NCBI GenBank assembly: GCA_031265965.1
Contig: JAISBX010000145.1
Coordinates: 1-6,188 of the forward strand
Source: Oscillospiraceae bacterium
Lineage (GTDB): Bacteria; Bacillota_A; Clostridia; Oscillospirales; Oscillospiraceae
DNA: 6,188 bases
Direction of reading: 5' to 3'
The notes beneath the pieces are model-generated. The model worked only from the letters and a program-made list of their open reading frames with translations, was not told where the DNA came from and ran no database searches. Below, piece by piece: positions 1 through 4,880 of this stretch (position 1 is its first letter; each line of letters starts with the position of its first letter). A program made the position numbers and the translations under genes.

Positions 1-86
1 AGCTCCACGCCGCGCGTGAGCGCGTCAATAGCCTCCGGCTGATCGCCGGAGGGCTGATATTCGCTTATCACCTTAAATTCAGGCAT
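1..86 (-). CDS. uvrB: UvrB, excinuclease ABC subunit B (N-terminal fragment, cut by window edge)
   Basis: This is the start of the DNA-damage recognition helicase of the UvrABC nucleotide excision repair system, which takes DNA from UvrA and recruits UvrC. Only 28 complete codons are visible, read from the ATG at 86 downward to the left edge. They contain the hallmark N-terminus of UvrB: F4-K-V-I-S-E-Y followed by P12-S-G-D-Q-P-E-A-I, the nucleotide-contacting GDQP element just ahead of the Walker A region. Full-length UvrB is about 650 to 700 residues, so nearly all of it lies outside the window. The start is supported by a GGAG ribosome binding site (97-100, read on the minus strand) 10 bases upstream, and by a good promoter further upstream. 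It diverges from the DUF3990 cassette. The fragment is short, but the motif is very specific to UvrB. Confidence 0.88.
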   Translation of the reverse strand, partial: MPEFKVISEYQPSGDQPEAIDALTRGVE

Positions 87-184
87 ACCGATATTGCTCC
101 ACAGACAAAATATTCCGCCGCACACCTCGCGCCGCGGCTCAAAGCAGCACGCGCCCAAGCGCGATACATGTTTGCAACGCAAGC

Positions 185-213
185 ATTGTACCACAAAAAA
201 ACAAGGGCGTAAA
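185..213 (-). promoter_or_regulatory. Candidate sigma-A promoter for uvrB
   Basis: Read on the minus strand, TTTACG (208-213) is a 4/6 match to the -35 box. After a 17-base spacer comes TACAAT (185-190), a 5/6 match to the -10 box. Transcription would start near 178 and give a leader of about 90 bases before the uvrB ATG at 86. The leader is GC-rich and holds two short self-complementary stretches (151-162 and 131-138). No clear LexA operator was found. Confidence 0.6.
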
Positions 214-241
214 GGTGGAATTTCAAGCTCGGCAAAAGGCC

Positions 242-254
242 CGGCGAAACGCCG
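242..254. repeat. Small perfect inverted repeat between the two divergent promoters
   Basis: CGGCG (242-246), an AAA loop, then CGCCG (250-254) form a perfect 5-base-pair palindrome. It sits just upstream of the -35 box of the cassette promoter (265) and about 30 bases behind the uvrB promoter. It is not followed by a T-tract on either strand that would make it a terminator. It could be an operator for one of the flanking genes, or chance in GC-rich DNA. Confidence 0.25.
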
Positions 255-264
255 CGCCGAGCGC

Positions 265-293
265 TTGACTTTCACGTTTTTGTTGGGCATAAT
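265..293 (+). promoter_or_regulatory. Promoter of the DUF3990 cassette
   Basis: TTGACT (265-270, 5/6 to consensus) is followed by a 17-base spacer and CATAAT (288-293, 5/6), a strong housekeeping-type promoter. Transcription should start near 300, giving a leader of about 40 bases before the ATG at 344. It points away from the uvrB promoter, so the cassette has its own promoter and does not depend on neighbours. Confidence 0.7.
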
Positions 294-328
294 ATAAAAG
301 GTACCGCTATGGGCTTGATCGCACTGAT

Positions 329-335
329 AGGGGAG
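329..335 (+). promoter_or_regulatory. Ribosome binding site that fixes the DUF3990 start
   Basis: AGGGGAG lies 8 bases before the ATG at 344. The in-frame GTG at 335 overlaps this element and would have no ribosome binding site of its own, so the ATG is preferred. Confidence 0.75.
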
Positions 336-343
336 TGAACCGT

Positions 344-844
344 ATGCAGCTTTATCACGGCAGCGACGTCGTTGTGGAAAAGCCGATCCTTTTACCGCGG
401 CAACGGACGCTGGACTTCGGCGCGGGGTTCTATACCACAACGAATTATGAACAGGCAGAGGTTTTCGCCCGCAAAGTCGGAGACCGCAGGGAAAGCGACA
501 AGTGTTTTGTCAGCGTCTATGGGGTAGAGGATCTCACCGTTTTGAAAAAAGAGCTTTCAGTCTTGGAGTTCGAAGAGACGGGTGAAGAGTGGTTGGACTT
601 CGTTTTTGAAAACCGCGCCGGAAAATATACAGGTAAAGCCTATGACGTCATTTACGGCGCGGTAGCAAATGACACCATCTATCGGGTGCTGACCGCCTAC
701 GAGGAAGGGATCGTTCCAAAGGGTGAGTGCATCCGGCAGCTTAAAGTCAGAAAGCTGTATAACCAGATGACCTTCGCCAGTGAGAAAGCGCTCGCGTATT
801 TGAAATTTATCAGCCAAGTAGAGTTGTCTGCCGGGAGGTATTAA
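344..844 (+). CDS. DUF3990 family protein, ADP-ribosyltransferase-like
   Basis: A 166-residue soluble protein with no signal peptide or membrane segment. Seen in the sequence: L3-Y-H5-G-S at the extreme N-terminus, D24-F-G-A-G-F29-Y30-T-T-T, Q37-A within the next helix, D101-V-I-Y-G-A-V-A-N-D in the middle, and Q141-M-T-F-A-S-E147-K-A-L near the C-terminus. This order is that of DUF3990, which to my recollection belongs to the ADP-ribosyltransferase superfamily. H5, Y30 and E147 are the natural candidates for an H-Y-E catalytic triad using NAD+. Target and reaction are unknown. It is the first gene of a three-gene cassette, with its stop 3 bases before the next ATG, which suggests translational coupling with two small partner proteins. 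The start at 344 is chosen over GTG 335 because of the AGGGGAG site. The family assignment is firm; the toxin role is inference. Confidence 0.82.
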   Translation: MQLYHGSDVVVEKPILLPRQRTLDFGAGFYTTTNYEQAEVFARKVGDRRESDKCFVSVYGVEDLTVLKKELSVLEFEETGEEWLDFVFENRAGKYTGKAYDVIYGAVANDTIYRVLTAYEEGIVPKGECIRQLKVRKLYNQMTFASEKALAYLKFISQVELSAGRY

Positions 845-847
845 GCA

Positions 848-1084
848 ATGGGTAATGGGAATAAGGCGATGCTCGAATTCATCGTGCCCCGGTTGCTTAA
901 TGCTATCATAGAGGACAGAGAAGTTGCCGAAAAGGATGCTTTTACCTTGTTGTATTCATCCAAGCTCTATGAGCAGCTTGACCGTGAGGAGACCAAGCTG
1001 TGGCATCTGAGTGTACCAACCCTCTATGACATGTTCAAAGAGGAACAGGACACAGGGAAAATCACCTACCCGGAGGAGGCGTAA
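848..1084 (+). CDS. Small protein of the DUF3990/DUF3791 cassette, function unknown
   Basis: A 78-residue, acidic, probably all-helical cytosolic protein with no membrane segment or known catalytic motif. I do not recognise a named domain with certainty. Distinctive stretches are Y36-S-S-K-L-Y-E-Q-L, E47-E-T-K-L-W-H-L-S and the C-terminal Y74-P-E-E. I recall similar small proteins beside DUF3990 genes, so it is probably a constant part of the module and not a random ORF. Coding support is good: GGAGG at 834-838 lies 9 bases before the ATG, the start follows the DUF3990 stop by 3 bases, and the stop comes 5 bases before the DUF3791 gene. By position and size it could be a binding partner, antitoxin or chaperone of the DUF3990 protein; nothing in the sequence proves this. 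Confidence 0.75.
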   Translation: MGNGNKAMLEFIVPRLLNAIIEDREVAEKDAFTLLYSSKLYEQLDREETKLWHLSVPTLYDMFKEEQDTGKITYPEEA

Positions 1085-1089
1085 AAGCA

Positions 1090-1296
1090 ATGGACGAAAA
1101 AACACAATTTGTCGTATACTGCATCGAGGAATACAAAAGTGTTGAGAAGCTGTCCGGCAAGACAGCTATTGATTTATTCAACCGCTATCGTGTGATTGAT
1201 TATATCCGCTCGTATTATGAAGCCTTGCACACCACGGGACGGCAGTATATCGTCAACGACATCAACATGTACATCAAGGCGCGGCAGCCCATGTAG
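1090..1296 (+). CDS. DUF3791 domain protein
   Basis: A 68-residue helical protein spanning one complete DUF3791 domain. Visible signatures are F7-V-V-Y-C11-I-E-E-Y-K, L21-S-G23-K, D28-L-F, a Y38 turn, Y43-E-A-L-H-T-T-G50, and the ending Y53-I-V-N-D-I-N-M-Y-I. The family has no known enzymatic activity and, as I recall, is usually encoded next to DUF3990 genes, as here. Translation is driven by a very strong GGAGGAGG (1072-1079) embedded in the end of the preceding gene, 10 bases before the ATG. It is the last gene of the cassette; about 108 non-coding bases follow before nox, with no convincing terminator. A role as antitoxin or adaptor for the DUF3990 protein is plausible but inferred from genomic arrangement only. 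Confidence 0.82.
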   Translation: MDEKTQFVVYCIEEYKSVEKLSGKTAIDLFNRYRVIDYIRSYYEALHTTGRQYIVNDINMYIKARQPM

Positions 1297-1308
1297 AGCA
1301 ATATTATG

Positions 1309-1340
1309 TTGCATTGTAAAGCGACCGGTGCTAATATCAT
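1309..1340 (+). promoter_or_regulatory. Weak candidate promoter upstream of nox
   Basis: TTGCAT (1309-1314, 3/6) precedes TAATAT (1332-1337, 4/6) with a 17-base spacer. An overlapping alternative pairs TTGTAA (1314-1319) with TATCAT (1335-1340, 5/6) at a short 15-base spacing. Neither is strong, so nox may instead be partly read through from the cassette. No Rex-type TTGTTAA...TTAACAA operator is visible in 1297-1404. Confidence 0.25.
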
Positions 1341-1391
1341 ACGCAGGAAGGACAGCGCGGCGACTTTTCTTCCGGGGAAATAAAATATATT

Positions 1392-1396
1392 GGAGG
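1392..1396 (+). promoter_or_regulatory. Ribosome binding site that fixes the nox start
   Basis: GGAGG lies 8 bases before the ATG at 1405. A possible in-frame TTG start at 1390 overlaps this site and has no upstream site of its own, so it is not the start. Confidence 0.8.
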
Positions 1397-1404
1397 AACG
1401 CAAA

Positions 1405-2736
1405 ATGAGCAAAATTTTACTTATCGGCGCGAACCATGCCGGAACGGCGGCGGCAAACACCATACTGGACAGCTATCCGGGCAATGAATTGACGATAGTC
1501 GACAGAAACGACAACATCAGCTATCTCGGCTGCGGCACGGCGCTGTGGGTCGGGCGGCAGATACAGGGCTCAGAAGGCCTGTTCTACTCGTCCGCGCAGG
1601 CGCTGGAGGCAAAGGGCGCGAAGGTGTACATGGAGACCGAGGTCGTCTCGATAGACTTCGACGCCAAGACAGCCGCGGCAAGGACAAAGGGCGGCGCCGC
1701 GCTGAATTTTGGCTATGACAAGCTCATACTCGCAACGGGCTCGGCGCCCATAATGCCGCGGCTGCCCGGCTCGTATCTCGAGAACATCCAGTCCGTCAAG
1801 CTGTTTCAGGACGGGCGGCGCGCCAACGAGCTGCTCGATTCCCCCGAAATACGCACGGTGGCCGTCGTCGGCGCCGGATACATCGGCGTCGAGCTCGCCG
1901 AGGCCGTGAGGCGGCGCGGACGGCGCGCACTATTGTTTGAAGCAGAGAACACGTCGTTGGCGTCGTATTACGATGGTATCCTCACAGCCGACATGGACAA
2001 AATACTCGCCGACAACGGCGTGGAGCTGCACTTCGGCGAGCGCGTGCAGTCATTTAAGGGCACGGAAAAGGTGGAGGGACTCGTAACCGACAAGGGCGAA
2101 TATCAAGTGGACATGGTCATTATGGCCATCGGCTTCAAGCCGAACGCCCCGCTTGCCGCAGGGCGGCTCGATACGATAGAGGGCGGCGCGATAGCCGTGG
2201 ACGCGCGCCAGCGGACGAGCATCCCCGACGTGTACGCCGTTGGGGACTGCGCGTCCGTCTACTCAAACGCGCTGCGCGGCTGGACGTACATAGCGCTGGC
2301 GACAAACGCCGTGCGCAGCGGCATCGTCGCGGCGCACAACGCCTGCGGCGCCGTACTGGAGTCCCCCGGAGTACAGGGCTCCAACGGAATAAGCATATAC
2401 GGCTACAACATGGTATCGACGGGGCTCAGCGAAAAAGCCGCGCTCAAAGCGGGATTCAAGCCGCTCGCGACCGATTTCACGGCGCTCCAGAAACCCGCGT
2501 TCATGCCCGATAACCACGAGGTAAAGATCCGCATCGTCTACGACTCCGAGACCCGCCGCGTACTGGGCGCGCAGCTCGCATCCTTTGAGAACGTCTCGAT
2601 GTGCATACACATGTTCTCGCTTGCCATCGAGGACGGCGTCACGATCGATAAGCTCAAGCTGCTCGACATCTTCTTCCTGCCACACTTCAACCAGCCCTAC
2701 AACTACATAACAATGGCGGCGCTCAGCGCGAAATAA
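1405..2736 (+). CDS. nox: NADH oxidase, probably water-forming (Nox/CoA-disulfide reductase family)
   Basis: A 443-residue cytosolic FAD flavoprotein, the usual size for the family. Nox enzymes use NADH to reduce O2, mostly to water, through a single redox-active cysteine; in anaerobes this gives oxygen protection and NAD+ regeneration. Seen: an N-terminal FAD-binding G8-A-N-H11-A-G with the active-site histidine, then I38-S-Y-L-G-C43-G-T-A-L-W with the redox cysteine C43, the A110-T-G-S linker, the NAD(H) motif G156-A-G-Y-I-G161 with acidic E179 ending the second strand (favours NADH over NADPH), the second FAD motif V277-Y-A-V-G-D-C282, and the C-terminal dimer-interface stretch F424-L-P-H-F-N-Q-P-Y-N. 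The GANHAG plus LGCG pattern fits Nox better than CoA-disulfide reductase or NADH peroxidase, though activity cannot be separated with certainty. The gene is strikingly GC-rich compared with the cassette before it, and is followed after 86 bases by a methyltransferase on the same strand with no terminator between. Confidence 0.88.
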   Translation: MSKILLIGANHAGTAAANTILDSYPGNELTIVDRNDNISYLGCGTALWVGRQIQGSEGLFYSSAQALEAKGAKVYMETEVVSIDFDAKTAAARTKGGAALNFGYDKLILATGSAPIMPRLPGSYLENIQSVKLFQDGRRANELLDSPEIRTVAVVGAGYIGVELAEAVRRRGRRALLFEAENTSLASYYDGILTADMDKILADNGVELHFGERVQSFKGTEKVEGLVTDKGEYQVDMVIMAIGFKPNAPLAAGRLDTIEGGAIAVDARQRTSIPDVYAVGDCASVYSNALRGWTYIALATNAVRSGIVAAHNACGAVLESPGVQGSNGISIYGYNMVSTGLSEKAALKAGFKPLATDFTALQKPAFMPDNHEVKIRIVYDSETRRVLGAQLASFENVSMCIHMFSLAIEDGVTIDKLKLLDIFFLPHFNQPYNYITMAALSAK

Positions 2737-2822
2737 AAACGAGGAACGCGCGTATATGGGAAAGAGAGGCAGATCAACGGCGGCGCTTTTGCCGAAACAG
2801 CCGCAGAGAGGTGTTTGCGGAC

Positions 2823-3698
2823 ATGTGGATATCTGATAAGTGGTCGGATTACGAGCTGATCGACTGCTCGCGCGGTGAGCGGCTGGAGCGTTGGGGCGAG
2901 TACCTGCTCGTGCGCCCGGATCCAGCGGTGATTTGGGCCACGCCGCGCGAGCACCCCGGTTGGCGCGGGTATTCCGCGCGTTATGAGCGATCGCCGTCCG
3001 GAGGCGGGCGGTGGAGCAAGCGGGGGCTGCCCGAGAGCTGGCGCGTGAGGTACGGCGACTTAACCTTCAACGTGAAGCCGACAAATTTCAAGCACACGGG
3101 TCTGTTCCCGGAGCAGGCGGTAAATTGGGACTACCTCACAAACACCATAGCCGCCTCGGGACGGCGGCTGAACGTATTGAACCTGTTCGCGTACACGGGC
3201 GGCGCGACCGCGGCGGCGGCGGCGGCGGGCGCGGCGGTCTGTCATGTGGACGCGGCGCGCGGCATGGTCTCGTGGGCGCGCGAGAACGCGCGCGCGTCCG
3301 GCCTTCAGGACAGACCCGTGCGCTGGCTAGTTGACGACTGCGCGGGATTTTTGGAGCGCGAAATACGCCGCGGTCACAAGTACGACGCGCTTTTGATGGA
3401 TCCACCGTCATACGGGCGAGGTCCGTCCGGCGAGGTCTGGAAGCTGGAGGACGACCTGTACAGATTCGCGGTGCGATGCGCTGGCGTGTTGTGCGACTCG
3501 CCCGCATTTATTATAATTAACTCGTACACCACAGGACTGTCACCCGCCGTGCTGACATATATTGCCGACACCGTGTTCACAAAGCGCTTTGGAGGCCGCG
3601 CCGAGAGCCGCGAGTTGGGTCTGCCCGTGACATCTCACGGTCTCATCCTCCCCTGCGGCTCAACGTGCCGCTGGAACCCGGTCGGCGCACAAGCGTGA
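2823..3698 (+). CDS. Class I SAM-dependent methyltransferase, probably acting on rRNA (COG1092-like)
   Basis: A 291-residue enzyme predicted to move a methyl group from S-adenosylmethionine to a base in RNA. Seen: a short N-terminal domain with G18-E-R-L-E-R-W-G and R31-P-D-P, then V84-K-P-T-N-F-K-H-T-G-L-F-P-E-Q, the SAM-binding motif I N120-L-F-A-Y-T-G-G, acidic D143 after strand 2, D171-D172 after strand 3, and the catalytic motif IV D193-P-P-S-Y-G-R-G. This is the pattern of the RlmI-type group, but without an evident N-terminal PUA domain, so the exact target is not assigned. ATG 2823 is chosen because GAGAGG (2806-2811) lies 11 bases upstream; a GTG at 2811 in the same frame is the alternative and adds four residues. 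The upstream frame is open back into nox but has no better start. Motif I runs into six consecutive GCG alanine codons. It converges on the URO-D gene, with 18 bases between the stops and no clear terminator. Confidence 0.8.
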   Translation: MWISDKWSDYELIDCSRGERLERWGEYLLVRPDPAVIWATPREHPGWRGYSARYERSPSGGGRWSKRGLPESWRVRYGDLTFNVKPTNFKHTGLFPEQAVNWDYLTNTIAASGRRLNVLNLFAYTGGATAAAAAAGAAVCHVDAARGMVSWARENARASGLQDRPVRWLVDDCAGFLEREIRRGHKYDALLMDPPSYGRGPSGEVWKLEDDLYRFAVRCAGVLCDSPAFIIINSYTTGLSPAVLTYIADTVFTKRFGGRAESRELGLPVTSHGLILPCGSTCRWNPVGAQA

Positions 3699-3716
3699 CG
3701 AATATACCCGGCTTAC

Positions 3717-4712
3717 CTACAGGCTTCTCGCCGCTTCAATGATCCAGCGCACACGCTCCAAGTCAATACGGTGATCCATTGTGCAGTCGCCGCCGATCAT
3801 CATGCCGATCTTGCCGGCATCCAGGATTAAGCTGCGCGTATACGTCTGCAGCTCTTCCTTGGAGCCGTGATAGAGTATCCCGCGCTGCTCGGCGGTGGAA
3901 GACATGGCCCAATGGGTGTCAAACCCACCCAAGACGGCCTTGTTTTTGAATAAGTAACGACCCTCGTACAGTGAGAGGTTGTCAACGTGTGTCGCCCAAT
4001 TGACACATTTGACAGGGTAATCGTACCACAGACTCAGCCGATTCTCCGCACCCAAATAGCCGCAGCAGTGCATGATGTTATTGTCGGAGCAGCGGTTAAT
4101 ATGCTCTAATACGTATACCTCGGATGGGCCGACGATTTGCTTATACTCCGCCTCCGAGAAACGGGTGAGTTCCGCGTTTTGCACACAGTAGTAAATACCG
4201 TCGCACCCGGCTTCTCTGACAAGCAGCTCAGCCAGCAGCGTATTGCCCGCTGCGACGACGTCAAGTGCCCGCATGACTTCATACGGATCCTCCCGTACGA
4301 GCCGCATCATAATCTCGTCCGAACGGATCAAATCCTCCGTGAACCCATATTTCAGAGAGGAAAAGGGATTGAACAGGTTAAAGAAAACACAGCGTTCTTT
4401 CGCCAGTGCGTTCACCATCGCCTTAGCCCGGTCTAACTGTTCGCATACCCAGGGATGCTTTTCGTCAATCGGCCTGATCCTCCGCAAATCCTTCGCCGCC
4501 TTGATATCTCCGCCGCCTAGCGGGAATCCAAAATAGCCGTCGCTCATAATCTTTGCAAAGTCAATGTCGATTGCATTGTAGTAATCAAGATGTGCTTTGC
4601 TGCACGGCTCGCCGTACACGCCCTTGTCAAAGAAATGTATCCAAAAGCCCACCGGCACGTGGTCAACCGGTTCTCGGTTCATCGCGCATAAAACTCTTGT
4701 CCGCTTATCCAT
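3717..4712 (-). CDS. Uroporphyrinogen decarboxylase-fold protein, MtaA/MtbA-like methyltransferase type
   Basis: A 331-residue cytosolic protein of the URO-D superfamily, read leftward. Its opening (R4-T-R-V-L-C-A-M-N-R-E-P-V-D-H-V-P-V) is that of the methyltransferase branch, and it lacks the arginine-rich N-terminal substrate motif expected of the haem enzyme HemE. Methylcobamide:CoM methyltransferases bind Zn through His-X-Cys-Xn-Cys; here H215-C-C217-G and C310 in G307-G-D-C-T-M fit that arrangement, so a Zn-dependent methyl transfer from or to a corrinoid or thiol is the likely chemistry. The substrate is unknown, and no corrinoid protein or activator gene is in the window. The start at 4712 is set by a strong AAGGGGGG 8 bases upstream; an in-frame start at 4745 would lie upstream of the -10 box and is rejected. 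It is divergent from the old-yellow-enzyme gene, which suggests a joint pathway. Composition is more AT-rich than its neighbours. Confidence 0.82.
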   Translation of the reverse strand: MDKRTRVLCAMNREPVDHVPVGFWIHFFDKGVYGEPCSKAHLDYYNAIDIDFAKIMSDGYFGFPLGGGDIKAAKDLRRIRPIDEKHPWVCEQLDRAKAMVNALAKERCVFFNLFNPFSSLKYGFTEDLIRSDEIMMRLVREDPYEVMRALDVVAAGNTLLAELLVREAGCDGIYYCVQNAELTRFSEAEYKQIVGPSEVYVLEHINRCSDNNIMHCCGYLGAENRLSLWYDYPVKCVNWATHVDNLSLYEGRYLFKNKAVLGGFDTHWAMSSTAEQRGILYHGSKEELQTYTRSLILDAGKIGMMIGGDCTMDHRIDLERVRWIIEAARSL

Positions 4713-4720
4713 AAATATAA

Positions 4721-4728
4721 CCCCCCTT
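4721..4728 (-). promoter_or_regulatory. Ribosome binding site that fixes the URO-D gene start
   Basis: Read on the minus strand, AAGGGGGG ends 8 bases before the ATG at 4712. It lies at or almost at the predicted transcription start, so the transcript would begin practically with its ribosome binding site. Confidence 0.7.
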
Positions 4729-4735
4729 AGTAAAA

Positions 4736-4764
4736 ATAATAACATATAGCTCAGTGGATTTCAA
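4736..4764 (-). promoter_or_regulatory. Promoter of the URO-D protein gene
   Basis: On the minus strand, TTGAAA (4759-4764, 5/6) is followed by a 17-base spacer and TATTAT (4736-4741, 5/6). Predicted start of transcription is near 4729, giving a leader of only about 17 bases. It is back to back with the reductase promoter at 4809-4838, so a regulator bound between them could control both genes. Confidence 0.68.
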
Positions 4765-4808
4765 CAATGCAAACGACGAAAGGGATCATGCGGACGCCCG
4801 TAAAAAAC

Positions 4809-4838
4809 TTGTAATCCCCCCTCCTCCTGTGGTATAGT
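4809..4838 (+). promoter_or_regulatory. Promoter of the old-yellow-enzyme reductase gene
   Basis: TTGTAA (4809-4814, 4/6) and TATAGT (4833-4838, 5/6) are separated by 18 bases. The spacer holds a pyrimidine-rich run (4816-4829). Transcription should start near 4845, leaving a leader of about 35 bases with an AAGGAG ribosome binding site at 4863-4868. Confidence 0.62.
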
Positions 4839-4880
4839 AGCACTCGAAATATATTTTATTATAAGGAGAGTGCACACTAC

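Noticed and set aside
157..177. Possible LexA/SOS operator near the uvrB start of transcription
   Set aside because: The ACATGT core looks tempting, but the half-sites do not match CGAAC-N4-GTTCG in spacing or sequence.
94..297. 67-codon plus-strand ORF
   Set aside because: It covers both divergent promoters and the uvrB leader, has no ribosome binding site, and its product is a low-complexity basic peptide without recognisable motifs.
557..817. Antisense ORF within the DUF3990 gene
   Set aside because: Shadow of a gene with clear family motifs; no ribosome binding site or motif of its own.
1297..1404. Terminator or stem-loop after the cassette
   Set aside because: Only 4-5 base-pair stems (for example GGAAG 1346-1350 with CTTCC 1369-1373) without a T-tract.
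1196..1463. Overlapping ORFs on both strands at the DUF3791/nox boundary
   Set aside because: They overlap two well-supported genes in other frames and encode nothing recognisable.
2263..2685. Antisense ORF of 140 codons within nox
   Set aside because: Long antisense frames are expected in GC-rich genes; no independent support.
3011..3507. Several overlapping arginine-rich ORFs in the methyltransferase gene
   Set aside because: Shadows produced by high G+C and the GCG repeat.
3699..3716. Bidirectional terminator between the convergent genes
   Set aside because: Only 18 bases separate the stops and I see no stem-loop with a T-tract there.
4137..4536. Plus-strand ORFs opposite the URO-D gene
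   Set aside because: Shadows without ribosome binding sites or motifs.
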